From the NCBI GenBank assembly GCA_032821775.1, contig JAVLRN010000001.1:868001-932000 (forward strand): a stretch of 64,000 bases of DNA, given 5' to 3'. Each line of letters opens with the position of its first letter. Within the stretch, counting starts at the first letter, position 1. Positions 38,902-51,496 of the stretch are shown here, piece by piece. The notes beneath the pieces were generated by a model. That model had not been told where the DNA came from. It worked only from the letters and a program-made list of their open reading frames with translations, and made no database searches. The position numbers and the translations under genes are program-made. The DNA is from Sanguinoderma infundibulare. Lineage: Eukaryota; Basidiomycota; Agaricomycetes; Polyporales; Polyporaceae.

Positions 38902-41754
38902 TTCAACCCATCGGTGCCGATTATAATACTACAGTATAGGTTTAGAACACTTTGGCATTGAACACGGACTCTACTGCAGAACATATTAGTTATTACGCTC
39001 ATCGCATACATACAGTACGTTCTACCAGCATTCTGATCACGCTCATCGTCGCATCGCATCGTCATCATCAATCGTGCATTGTAGTTTTCCAGCAAGGTTA
39101 CGTATCGCATCCGCACCCGTTGTTACATCGCATACATACATTCTCACATCATCCACGGTGTGTACTATCTCCGCTGCAAGCGCATTGCGTTTCTTTGGTT
39201 CATCGTATCCCCGCCCCATTCTAAGGGTTGCCATCAAGAGATCGCGTAACCGCTGGCAGGGTCATAAGCGCTTGATATCTTGCTCGGCGGATCGATTTTG
39301 TTCCAAGTGCAAGAAACTTGCGAGAAGCTTCCTTGAGCCATCTGCTTCAGACCTTGGCCCTGTGTCTCGCCACGGCTTGAAGCATACACACGTAAGCTTA
39401 TCCGGATCTTTCATCTACACGTTTCCTCACAGCGCCAATATGCAAGCACACGTAAGTCCGCCTGCGCCGGAGGTACCCCTCTCAGTCTCTCTCCTTTCGT
39501 TCACGGGTATCGGCACAGATGACGGGTTCGGATTCTCGCCGGTGCGGTTGGACAGCCGGGAACGTCGACAGGCTAAATGTTCGGTATCGAGGTTACTTTG
39601 GCAGTTCCACTTTCTTGACAGCTACCGCTTGTCCTCCAACTCTTTGTTCCATCCACCACCCTATGACCGCCGAGCCGTTATCCGAGACTCGGTACACATG
39701 AGCTTGGGCTCTGCGCCACCACCTGCCACCACCTCAGGCGCAGTTCGGACACCACTACAGATGAAGATCGGTGGCGGAGGTAGAGGCGAGGTGTGTTCAG
39801 GATCCATTGATCCAGTCCAGTGTTCATCGCCAACTCCGAGTTTCTTTCCACCACCACAGTTCCAGCCAAGCTTGCAGTAGGTGTCGCTGAAATGTGAAAA
39901 TTGGGACTACTTACTCCCATTCAATGACCACTCTCGCAGCCCGCAGCGCAGCGATGTGGGCGTACGGCGAACACAAAGTGCGATGTCACGCTCAAGGGTC
40001 GCTCAAGTTGGTCAGAGTTGGTCAGAGTTGGTCTCGTGGTGTTGGCCGCGGTGTGGGTGCAAGCGTGAGGTACAAAGTCAGCTCATATCCGTGTCATAGG
40101 ACTCATCACGTCGGGTAATATGGGCGATGATGGTGGTGTATACACTAGTACTGCCATTTCTGAAAGATAAAATCCATTAACTTAAGTATAATGAGCCAGA
40201 GGGCCAGCATCAATCTGCGATTAAACTCCTCGGTAAATGCGTCCCGAAGTTGATTTGATCAGACTCCCGAACCTCGTTCGGCTGAGACTGAGTGCGATGA
40301 CTCCATCGTTCAGTTTTGGATAAACTGTAAGCCCCATGCTGAGATCCAACGCTTGCAGTTTGATACGTGCTTCCGCACCAGGGGAACCGCATGTGTATTC
40401 GCGCATCAACGACCATCGACTTCTCTGCAATGTCACTTCCTTGAATATGTAAGCATGGCTGGATCGAGGCTGGGGAAGCTAGAGGCACGGTACAGAACGC
40501 CACCTGTAGAGCGCCAACAAATCTCGCCATGCGCATTAGAATTTAGCGGATTCCGATATGGGTTATGCGCAGATTGAGCAACAGGCCACACGGGCCCAAG
40601 AGAAAAAGCACATCATGTGAGGCCCTGGTATAACTCAAAATGCCGTTGCTACCTCAATGAGTAGTCACTGGGGATTTCACCGTAGCATGAAATTCGCACT
40701 GCGTTGGATTCTCGTGCGCGCGACCCAGAGCCTGCGGATCTCACCTTGGGCCTGACGAGTCCCGCTCATTACGGGAGTAGTGACATATCCCCGCGGAATC
40801 AGTTCGTGCAATACAGAAGGGTCTACCGGGGGAAAGAATGGAGGCACGCAGCGATGCGCAACGGTGGCTCGTGAACGAGACGGTCGGCAGTTGTCGGAAA
40901 GCTGCGGCACCAAGCCACGCGGTCACAATAGGCGTCGACGGACAAGGGAACACAGCGGCGGGTCTGATGCGAGTGCCCAGCACGGTGGCCGCTGATGCCG
41001 AAATCGTCGTACTGTGCCTGGTGCCGCTCACCAGCTGGATGTGGTCAGGCAGCCTTCAGGCATGCGTGCTGAATATGCTGGAGAACTGAAAGATGCAGGT
41101 ATGATGATCATGGACAGATGGATGGTTGGAAACCTCACCGGGCGTCAACTCGCCTGGGTGGTCTCTCACCACCTGCGGCAAGCGCAGAAGTCGCACCAAC
41201 GTGCGATCGTGCGAAGGTTCGGTCACAGAACAACGATATTTGCATCGAGGCCCTTGGGAATAACGGAAGCCTGGCTCAAGCTCAGGTAGCTAACACTTGT
41301 GACATACGCGGTGGTCGCCGGTTGGCAGGTTGCTGGCGGGAGGAGTCCGTGCCAGTGGCACTGGCACGCTCCGAGACGAAAGCTAGATTCCAGTCTTCGA
41401 TCTTGTACGTGTACACGTACGTGCCTTTGGACGGGGTCGAACGATGTGATGAGCGGATAGGCGTCCGGCGGATTCGGAGGCTATTGGCAGGGCCAGTGCT
41501 AGAGACGGCGAGACCGGATCCGCGCACGGCGGTTAAGAATGGCGCCTTAGGGGCTTCTGGAGAACCCTGTCAGACAAATACAGGATTGGAGGTACAGGGA
41601 CAATAACGACAACGAAAACACTGCGATAAGCTGCCGTGTTAATATTATTACGGCGGGTACGTACATGCGGCATAGTGGCCGGTGGCTGACTGATGACCAA
41701 ATTTGAACTGTAGCTTGTTCATGTGCTGGGTGCAGGCTGGATGTGGCAGGGAAA
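38902..41754. other. Convergent intergenic region
   Basis: About 2.85 kb with no recognised gene. The longest ORF (39074-39880, +, 268 codons) lacks homology signs and codes a Ser/Pro/His-rich product. A small tandem of TTGGTCAGAG units lies at about 40009-40031. Two 3' UTRs are expected at the ends. Confidence 0.5.
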
Positions 41755-42346
41755 TCAGAACTTGGTTGAGGCGTCTTGGCCTTGCTCAGCGGAAAGCTTA
41801 TCCAGTCTAGCCTTTTCCGCGTCAATGCGAGCAATATTGGTGGCGAGGAAGCCTTGCGTAAACTGATAGCCCGAGACAATACCAGTCACTGGGTGAGGAA
41901 GACAGGAAGACATTAGCATCGGTTTTCCAGCCAGAGTATTCGGAAGGGGTCAGAAGGGGGAATAGTCAAACAAGGACGGGGGTTGAGGTGCGGTGAAAGG
42001 AGAGAGCTGTGTGAAGACGCTCACCTACGCCGCACAGGATAGTAGCGTTCCTGTTGAGGCGGAACAACTTCGATCCAAGGATGGCTAGATGAAGGTGGAT
42101 CAGAGCGAGCGGAAGGAACTGTGCGCAGCGCACACGATTTTGGGAGGACAACGGAGTGGACGATGGGGAAGGTGCGCACCGCTTACAAGACCCGAAGATA
42201 AGCCAGCGAAGATGCCGTCGCGCTGAGCTTGCTGGTCGGTGAATTGTGGGGTGAGAGGCGCAGACGAGGGCACATGGAGCGACACGTACCCGTGTGGCCT
42301 CTGCGACAGCATCAGTGCGCAGGACATGGTTGTTGCCTGTCGCCAT
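41755..42346 (-). CDS. Small conserved fungal protein of unknown function, probably membrane bound
   Basis: Exons 42346-42290, 42231-42187, 42118-42025 and 41888-41755 give 109 residues. The pieces read MATGNNHVLRTDAVAEATRQ, AQRDGIFAGLSSGL, AILGSKLFRLNRNATILCGV and VTGIVSGYQFTQGFL, then a charged helix (ARIDAEKARLDKL). Two hydrophobic Gly/Ala-rich segments suggest a small membrane protein, possibly organellar; that is inference. The join of exons 2 and 3 is uncertain: donor GTAAGC at 42186 with acceptor before 42118 is used here, but a longer intron ending before 42072 would also keep frame. The last intron is long (136 nt). The gene is divergent from SPO22, 222 bp apart. Confidence 0.6.
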
Positions 42347-42568
42347 CGTGCAATCACACGCACTCACCCTCGTCGCCGTCACGGTCAACGTTGCAATTGC
42401 AGTCCTCCCAGCCGGTAGCGCCAGCAGCGACGCCCAGGCGCCCAGACGCGTGACAGGATCGCGAGCGGTTACGCGTCCGTTGAACGCGTCCACTGACGCG
42501 CACTCTACCTCCGCCCACCGTCGTTTCTGCCACTTGCTCCCTCGCCTCCGACGGCGACGACGACAACA
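42347..42568. promoter_or_regulatory. Divergent promoter between the small protein and SPO22
   Basis: This 222-bp interval must drive a probably constitutive gene and a meiosis gene in opposite directions. It contains several GACGCG/ACGCGT-type sites (near 42446, 42471, 42484). No factor is assigned. Confidence 0.4.
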
Positions 42569-45500
42569 ATGGCCGGCCACAGAAAGCGAAAGTCATCGCT
42601 TGACGCCCAGGCAGCATACACCAGCATTCAGTGTCCGTTCCACCCTTCTGAGCCCATCCAGGCCCTGACTCGGCCTCTCTTCCCGCAGCTGCACTCGCAA
42701 GAATCAAACCCAAACTCAACGGGGCGCATCCAGATTGGAGTTCCATCCGCACGGACATTCTTCAGCTTGCAACACACGCCGAATCGTTCTCCTTGCATCG
42801 CCCGCGTGCTATCAACAATGAATGGTCTCATCGCGCCGACGAGTTGGATGGCGAAGGTCAGCTCCAGCACTTTCCCTTCGCGTGCCTAGGCCAAACCACA
42901 CATCTTCATCCCAGGCGTCGCTCTATGGAATGCATCTTTAATTCAGAGAGACGTGCCAGACGACGCATACCGTTCCGTCTCCGCAGCCCGTGCGTCTTCG
43001 TTCTCTTCTTTCTCCCACCAACCCACATATGGCTGTGACAGTCAGGCTTGCCGGCTTTCGTCTTATCGAAGCCGGAATCGAACCGAAACCAAGTATAGAT
43101 TGTACGCAATAATTTCCCTCATATTAACACATTGCCTCCAACTTTCCCACTAGCCCTTATTCATATCCTTCAACTCGCCAGCAAAGTCGGGGCGAGCTTG
43201 GCAGGTCAGGGCGTATTCTTCTGCCCACCCGTTCATAATGCGTTATTCCTGACGCCCGCGCCCTTGCGCACGTAGACGTGGGGGAATCAGATCTAGCTGC
43301 CAGTGTCCTGGCTTCGGCAGCAAAGGTTGGATTCCATACATCCTATCGATTTCGTGTGGATTATTGATAGCACATCTGTGACCCAGTATGAGGAATGTTT
43401 ACGGTGCGCAGAAGATCCGCGAGAGGAGCACGCCCAGGGCAAAGCTCGGGCGGTCGTGCTTTACTACTCCAGCCGGATGGAAGCTGTAAGCGGTGCTGAC
43501 TGTTATTGCGTTCCCAACTCCGCCTTACAACTTTCGCAGGCATGGCAAGAAGGCAATGCCGGTGTGGCCGAATTCATGCTCGAGAAGATTACAGGTTCGT
43601 CACCGACTGTTACACCGTTGGCGGCGAGTAACCGCCCCCCTCTATGCAGAGAGCGATCAATACCTCTCACTTCTCACCTCATCCGATGTGAGAAGTGCCT
43701 CTGCCTGTGCCGACAATGTTTGACGCTGATCGTCTGCGCTCAAGCGGAGAACACTTGCCGGAAAACTTCTGGCTATAGGGAAAGGAGTTCTCAAGGCGAA
43801 TATGCCAGATAACCTGACTGGGGATAGTCCCAGGAATTCCGCCAAATGGATACAGCGCGCCTTTTCTATTATCGAGCCGCTCGACGACGCGGATGATCCC
43901 GGAGAAGGCCAGCTGAAGGTAAGCCCCGCTCCGCATTCCTATATGCCGGTGACACGCAGCAGCTGGTCCTAGCGATCAATTTTAAGAACTTTGTGTAAGT
44001 GAACCATCCCCTGTTCCGAAGCGGAACTGAATGGCAGTACACGTGTGAACAGCTCGCGCGTACTTTTTGTCATCCTCACAAGACCCGGAAAACTTGACAA
44101 GAGCAGAAGCCGCGTTGCAGGAACTCATAGATTCCGCTGACACTTCCCTGGATCACGTAAGTGGGCCTTATGTTACTGCTGTCATCTAACCCTCCCAGCT
44201 GTTTCAGACATCTGCCGAGTATCAGCAACTTCGATGGATGAGGGTCGCGATTCTCAAGCGGCGTAAAGCGGCGCACGGTCCGCTTCTTGAAGGTAAGTTT
44301 ACCGGCTGTGTAACAGATCCCGACCGCGGTCAACATGTCGGATGCCATAGCATTCCGGTCCATCATCGATCATATGCAATATTCGGAACGCAACGTAACG
44401 GAGTACGTGTTCCTAACCCCCTGATGATCAAACAAGATGAGCTGACACGTCCATGGAATCGGGAAGCATTCTGCAAGAGCTACGAAGCCTCGGGCATGAC
44501 CAGTTAGGTTCAGCGTTCCATCGCCTCACAATCACCACTTCTGCATCACGTGAACTAAATAACGTTCTGTTCAGCGCGCTGGCTGTCACTATTCATCTTT
44601 ACTGCCTACAACAAGCACTCGAGCCCCGAAATAGTTCAGGTCTTGTTTATTTGGACCGTGTACTGCTTTCCTTGATTTTCCACAGTTCGAAGGATAGCGA
44701 CCACGTGCGAACGCAACAAGACCTTGGAAATGCTCTGAATGGTACGTCCCATCATATCTCGATGTGCGCCCATGCCCTCACGCGGAGGTAGTTCTGGACA
44801 GCAAGGGATTCGAGCTCCCAAAGATTCCAACAACGGCTTGCTTGACAGTAAGGAGCTCACGCCTTACTTCTGTTCGGCCTGTCCCAACCTCCGACGCAGC
44901 TATTCTGGCAGTTCGGAGATCGGCACTACCAAGCTAAACGCTGGTCGGAAGCCGCCGACTGGTTTCTTGTCGGAACACATCCCGTGTTTAGATCGATATC
45001 GCAAGTATCCAACCCCAAGTGTCTCCGCAAGGCTGCGCTATGTTATGTTCATTGCGGCGAACACGCTCAGGCCTCCACGCTCATTCGCCGCTGTCCGCTT
45101 ACCGATGCGGCGACCCACTACGTTGCACTACTGATTGCAGCCCATCAAGGTAAGATCTCTGCCAGTGGCGCCACATTCTGGAGCTGAAGTCCATGATCGA
45201 ATAGGCCTCGAGGACGAAGGTGGTTTGTTACGTTCTGGCCCACCTTCCCATGGTTGATAATCATTCTCACAGCTGTAGCGGCGGTCCATGAGATGGTGCA
45301 GGCATCCAATTTTAGCAAGAAGATGCTACTGCTCGCCACTCGTCTGGCTAATGAGTCCGGGATGAAGCATTTGCTCCTCTCGGTACTCCAAGTATTGCTA
45401 GACGCGTCCATCCAGGGCGGACTGGATTCTCAAGCGGAGGCCGTCACGTTGATCCGTTGTGTCATCAGGCTCGCGCTCAGAACGATGTCGGAACCTGCCG

Positions 45501-47380
45501 CCGATTTGTAAGTTAACCGTCGAATTCACAATAATTGCTTTATCTAATCCTCTGGAATGCCGATATGCCCCAGGGTAGCTTTCGTTCCCATGCTTGTACG
45601 CCATTTCTCCACCGGTGAGTTACTTGGGATAAGTGGATGTATGCTTCTGGTTCCGGACTGAGACGCGTGGGTCGCATGCTGTCAAGCTCTTTCACTAGTC
45701 TCTGCGCTCCAGTCAAACCCAAACACCGCCGTCAACATGAAAGACATCTCGTGGTTGTGGCGAACCGCCTACAACACCGCCGTGCAGGGATGTGGGGAGT
45801 GGGAAAACCATGATCACGACGTATCAGACCTGTTCGACATCTCGAGACAAGTCAGTGAAACAGTCATTCTATCCCCGTCCTCTTTTTCCGTCCCTCGCTT
45901 GCGCTCACATCTCCCAGTTGCTGGAATTGTACATGAAGTTCCCGGCGGTCGATGCTGAGATGGGACTTCACGTGTTCCTGATTAGTGCTTCCTTTGCGGG
46001 TACGGCGGGAAGAGGTGAGGTGGCCTCATTCTCATCCAGTGTCTCATCACGCTACACTGCATCCAGTTTTTGCGTGTCGTCATCGAATGCCAAACAATAG
46101 CGCCCAGGAGGTATGGCGTCTCTGTGCATGCAGATTTCCTCTTGGTTGATACACCCATTGCTTGTTGTGGCAAGGCGGAATACCGGAATAGAGTCGCCCA
46201 GGATATCATAGAGAACAAGAATCGGATTAAAAAAGTGTTGGGAACGAAGAATGCACTCGGCAAAGAAGACGTCCGTCGCGCACAGTCGTTCCTTAACATC
46301 CTGGCCGTATTCGAGACGGAGATTGCCTGTCAAAGCAAGTCGTGGGGTCGAGTATCGGAAGTGATTGAGGTCTGGCCTTGCCTCATTGGTGGTGCTGGGA
46401 GACCGGCTGGACTCTGACCAGCTCATCTCCAATAGGAAACCACCCACATGCAGTGTGTGGATCTAGGGACGTTCGAGGCGATCACAGACATACTGGTGGG
46501 TCCTTCCTTTTGCGCCCGTGTCAGATGATTGACACCGCTCTGCTACTTTGCTTCTTTGCATTATCAGTGGGTTCAGAAAGATTGCCCAATAGAAGGTACA
46601 GTCATTCTATCCCCATTCCGCCGTAGCTCATTTGAAAATTGGAATATCATCCGAACGCCAACGCGAACCGGCACCTCACCGCAGTCTTATTTGCCGCGCT
46701 TGAGGTGCGTCTACAGTCCGCGTCATCTTCTCTCGGAATCAACGTAACGCGCTATACCCTGGTCTCTGGGGCGGGGTTCCGCGATTGCTATCATAACCTC
46801 TTACCCGCAGGCTATCTTACACGCCAGTCTGGACCATACAATCCTCTCAATCGAAAAGTTCTCCAGATGGCTGCGGGCGATATGTACTATCCTCCTTTCG
46901 CGGAACTCAACCGCCGATCGGGCGAAAGCGATTGGATATGTCGAACAAGCCGTCGGCGTGCTTCAGGAACATGGCGCGGAGGACGATCCCCAGGTACGGG
47001 TCGAGTGTGCTAGAAACCGTGTCGTGTCGGCCTTGAAAATGTTCTCTTTATTGTTTCAGACGTACCCAATGGACGAACGGTATTGGCTGATGGGGACGGT
47101 GTATAACACTGGCATTGAGTGTCTGCAGTTCGTCCGTTTTGGTTTGCCCTATCAGTGGCATGTTAATTTTCACGGGACTCCGCCAGCGCATCATTCCTAG
47201 ACGACGCGAAGAGGTGGTTCGAAGCCGCCACTACAATCTGTCGGTTTGTACCCGACGGCGAAGCTCGCGCAGAAAGGGTGAGGACCATCCACACGTGTGT
47301 CTACATCGTGTCGTGCTCAAGTAGGATGAAATTAGGTATCCAGGACGTATGCTTCACTACTTGCTCGGTATGGCCAGTAG
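42569..47380 (+). CDS. SPO22: Meiosis protein SPO22/ZIP4 (TPR scaffold)
   Basis: Thirty-one exons give 957 residues: 42569-42632, 42689-42856, 42915-42989, 43042-43101, 43154-43204, 43291-43325, 43387-43485, 43540-43594, 43650-43687, 43745-43918, 43973-43994, 44053-44156, 44208-44292, 44351-44402, 44467-44502, 44575-44741, 44792-44847, 44900-45149, 45205-45219, 45273-45507, 45574-45614, 45687-45850, 45918-46014, 46134-46369, 46436-46495, 46568-46595, 46685-46704, 46811-46993, 47060-47127, 47187-47277, 47336-47380. Blocks such as ATHAESFSLHRPRAINNEW, RLAGFRLIEAGIEPKPS, YFLSSSQDPENLTRAE, LEPRNSSGLVYLDRVLL and SWLWRTAYNTAVQGC fit the family. It scaffolds crossover (ZMM/synapsis initiation) proteins on meiotic chromosomes. 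The start of exon 24 is the least certain boundary; 46101 also keeps frame. Confidence 0.85.
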
Positions 47381-48026
47381 TTTTCAGTGGCCATTCTTGT
47401 GAAGATGGTGGTCTGGACTTTTCGGTGCGCAGTCGCATTTCGCTCCGGTGGCGGGCGACCACTGCCCCCATGACTGCAGGGATTTATCTTGCTATTCCCT
47501 CCGGAACCTTGTTGGAATTCGGACACGTCTATCGAAACACCTGCCTTCTATCGACGGTCCTCGTGCTACTTGGCGACCTGCCTGGTTCTGCCCCTCTCTA
47601 TCGCGGATATCAGCGACGCCGGTCACCTCGGTAGATAATGCCTATAGGAGATGCAGCTAGGACTTGTCGCATGTAAACTGTGGTCGAACGTGGAGGAGAG
47701 TTAGGCCTGTGTGGATCTGCTTCCTTAGTAAATCGTATATTCGTTAGAGTTTGCCGCGTGATTTTGGACTTTCCTCCATCGTTACTAATGTGCATGTTGC
47801 CTAAAGTTAGGCATGCAGGACCGTGGCAAATTGCAAGCGCGAATTTCCAGTATGCAAAGCTCAACAGAGGGACGAAAAGCCCGCTGCAGAGCTTCTCGCA
47901 TTGGACGTGCAGGTACTAGCGCGATAATTGCCATAAGTGGGTAAGCGTCCTGTATTGGCGCCCGCGAGTTGGGTGGGCGAGGAGTGGACAGGATTCAAGT
48001 TCGTCATCGTCCTCGTCGCTCTCAAC
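47381..48026. other. Tandem intergenic region, SPO22 to cullin
   Basis: 646 bp with short ORFs only. It holds the SPO22 3' UTR and the cullin promoter. No repeat or RNA gene is seen. Confidence 0.5.
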
Positions 48027-51000
48027 ATGACCGACGTATACACCCTCCTGACATTTCCTTCGACATCGCGCGCCTTCAGCGCACTGTCGTCCCAGCCCAA
48101 AGCGATTTTGAACCCGAGAGACTCATCCCGGTCTGCTTCTCCTCCACGCAAGATCCCTCGTCTGGATGGTGCATCTGATACTCACTTCGCTTCTGCCTCC
48201 AGTTCGCGCGCGGGAATCACTGAGCCTGCGGACAGGAGGGGTCCCACCATTTTGCGCATAACTGGGCCATCGAGTGAGCAGCAGTCATCCTGTCCGCGCG
48301 TACGATGCTGAAAGAGATGTCATAGTCAAGGCCGCACCCGATACAGCGAGGAATGATGAATACTCGCTCGTTAGGCGCACCATCAGCATACTGTTAAGCC
48401 GGGGCGGCGATACACCGTTGCCAGCCACATACGAACATATCTCGCGCGCATGCCGTGCTGCCGTGAACGACGCCGGCAGGGGGGAGGGACTTTACGACGG
48501 CGTGAAGATTGCGCTCGAGCAATGCATGAAGACGTTGGTGGAGGAGTTGAGGGACGAACCCCGTCAGAGTGTGGAGTGGCTTGTCCCCTTCACGGAGGCC
48601 TGTGCATGGTTTGAGAAGCAAATTGTGAGTCCCCCTGTCGCTCGTCGCGTCGCCCACCATTCATGTATGATGGCCTAGGGTTTGCTTCAATCTCTCGTCG
48701 CGTACCTTGACACCCTCTATGTTGCGGAGAGAGAACAGCTGTCTGGGACGAAGTACGCGCGCTTGTTGTTGAACGCAGTCGCTAGCTTATGCGACAACAC
48801 AGGCGACTCGCTTACTCCATGTTCACCAATACGGTGATCAAGAGTAACAGAGTGAGCGATGCAATCACGACCGGCATCGCCGACTGGCTCGACTGGGAAC
48901 GAACGAACAAGTAAGTCGACCATAATAATTCCTCTCCTGCGACTGACAACACAACTTAGGGCGGTGCATCCCCTTCGGCCGTACCTTCCCAAGCTCGTCC
49001 GACATATGCGTGAATACGGCCTCTACGTCGAAAAGATCGAGACAGTCTACCTCAACCTCACACACACCTATTACACCAAAGAGTCCGCCGACCTCACCGG
49101 GGGAAACAAGCTGAAGGCCGACAAGTTCCTAGAACACGTCAAACGCCGCTCCGCAGAAGAGCGTGCCCGAGCAGAAGAGGTGCTGATAAGTAGTAGCGTA
49201 ACGTCGGTGCACGACACCACGGACAACGCTCTACTTGCGGGAAGGCTTCAGTGGCTTGCTAACGACGGTGAACCCTCTGTTGCCTTTTCGGGGTGTCAAT
49301 ACTGACTATTGCGAGGGGACAGCTCTCAACACGCTAATCAAGGAAAGGAATGACTCTCAAATCAAGTCTATGTACGGACTGTTCGCCAAGGTCGGCGGTC
49401 TCAAGGTGCTCAGTGCTTCGTTCAAGGTGCACATTCAGGTAAGACAACTGCCGTCGCATGCGGTTTTCTGTATGCTCATGACTGCTACAGCAAGAAGTGA
49501 AGGGAATTGTGACGGACGTCGCTCAGGACGATGAGATGGTATCTCGCCTACTCAAGTTCAAGGCCTTCGCCGACAAGCTAGTCAGCACGTCGTTCGTTGA
49601 CGTGGTCCCGCCGCCTCCTGGTGCTGCACCTTCCCAGCCTCAAGCATCCTCTTCAACTGCTTCTGTAGCTAGTTCCCCACCACCTGCTGTCCAACCCAAC
49701 CGCGAATTTGGGTACGGCCTAATCGACGCCTTTCAAGCTGGCTTTAAAGCTCGTCGCAACAAGCCTGCAGAAATGATTGCAAAGCACATGGACAAGGCTA
49801 TGCGAAGGGGACAGAAGGGCAAGCGAGATGAGGACTTCGCCGCTGACCTCGACGCCGTGCTCGCGCTGTACCGTTTTACGGATGATATGGACGTCTTCCG
49901 CACGTTTTACCTGCGCGCGCTCGCCAAGCGGCTGCTCCTGGGCCGCAGCGCGAGTGACGACTTTGAGAAGGCAGTGTTGAAGAAGCTCAAAGAAGGCGAG
50001 TCGTGAACAGTGATGAACGACGTGAGTGTATGCGCCCGTATACTGACGGATGTGTGACGGATGTAGAGTACGATCCCGAGTTTGGCAACGGAGACAAGAT
50101 GTTCACCGACCTCAGTCTGTCGCGGGACTTGATGGTTAAGTTCTACGAGGAGCTGAAGATACCGGAGACGAATTCGCTGCACAAGATGACGGCAATGGTT
50201 CTGCAACGGAGCTCGTGGCCGTTTGCAGCGCGCAAGACGGATATTCTTCTTCCAGGATGGGTAGGCAAGAGAGCTAGGCGTTCGAACTTGCACTCACGGC
50301 GGATGTTTCACGGTGGGTAGATGCAAGACGACCTTGCTAGCTTCACGAATTTCTACAAGTCGAAGCATCAAGGACGAACTCTAGATTGGGACCACGCGCT
50401 TGGGACTGCGACTCTGAAAGGGCGTTTCAATAATGGAGAGAAGGAGCTTTCCGTCAGTCTTTACCAGGCGGTCATCCTGCTGCTGTTCAGGGAGGAGAGC
50501 GAGGTGACGTACGTGGACATGAAGGAGCAGACGCGTCTAGGTAGAGCGTTCATGTCTTGCATACGTATTCTATGCTAACTTGAGTATGGTAGATGATAAT
50601 GAGCTCGAACGGACACTGCAGAGCCTTGCTTGCGGCAAGAAGCGGGTGCTGAAGAAGATACCGGCCGGGAAGGATGTGGAGAGGACGGACAAATTCGTGT
50701 TCAACGCGGAGTTTACGGACGCTCGGCATGTGGTACACATCAACTCGATCCAGTCTAAAGAGACGGTAGGTAGAGACAGTATGGCTCTGATAGAATGGAG
50801 GACTAATTGGATGGCTGACATGGCAAAGCCGGAAGAAACGAGGCGGACGCAGAGCTCGATCGAGGGAGACCGGAAGCACGCGCTGGATGCGGCGATCGTG
50901 CGGGTGATGAAGGGGAAGAAAGAGCTGACGTACGAGCAGCTGAAGACGGCGACGATCGAGGCCGTCAAGAACCACTTTGTGCCCGAGGTGGCGATGATCA

Positions 51001-51083
51001 AGAAGCGGATTGAGGGCTTGGTGGAGCAAGAGTATCTGAGGCGAGATGAGGAGGACCAGAGTCGGTTCTTCTACGTCGCGTAG
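48027..51083 (+). CDS. CUL4: Cullin, most like cullin-4
   Basis: Exons 48027-48273, 48317-48624, 48679-48752, 48803-48910, 48960-49267, 49323-49438, 49491-49995, 50067-50260, 50321-50540, 50593-50765 and 50829-51083 give 835 residues. IADWLDWERTNKAVHPLRPY, DVFRTFYLRALAKRLLLGRS, YDPEFGNGDKMFTDLSLSRD, SLYQAVILLLF and KKRIEGLVEQEYLRRDEED mark the cullin repeat, homology and winged-helix domains. AAIVRVMKGKKELTY (about 773-787) contains the neddylation lysine. The protein scaffolds a RING ubiquitin ligase. The Ser/Pro-rich N-terminus and WLDWERTN favour CUL4 (DDB1-linked) over CUL3, but the subtype is inferred. The intron 49996-50066 has a GC donor (GCGAGT), and the first intron is only 43 nt. 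Confidence 0.88.
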
Positions 51084-51496
51084 GGCTGGTGTAGGTTCTG
51101 AACGATGTTCGTATGTACGTTGAAGCATTGAATCGAGGATGCGGGTGAATCGAGTGTGTCTGAAACCGGGACGTTGTGGCGGAGGGGTTGAGTGCAAGTG
51201 CCGACGCCGTGACGTCGACAGGGGCGTCTGCATGGCCGGAGACAGTGCAGAGGGTGCCTCCGACTCTCCGCCCTGCGCCTGAGTCTGCGAGCGCGCTGGG
51301 CCACGCTGGGACGGCGGCGGGCGCTGGAAAGGGAGGCGAGAGCCGGGGGAGGGGAGCCGTCGGCACGCGGTCACGTGTGATGGTAGTGGGAGGGAAGTGG
51401 ACCCTGTGACGGCCTGTTTCGTATCTGGCTCTCTTAATAGACTGTAATGATAGCAGCCAAGGATGCAGCCTCGGTAGCTTGTCTGCGCCGCCCATC

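Noticed and set aside
39074..39880. 268-codon plus ORF after the cyclin
   Set aside because: Low-complexity product with no family resemblance; position fits intergenic DNA.
48274..48316. Cullin starting at 48274 instead of 48027
   Set aside because: The frame there is reached by a canonical intron from an N-terminal exon rich in Ser/Pro; starting inside the intron is less likely, although the N-terminus is not conserved.
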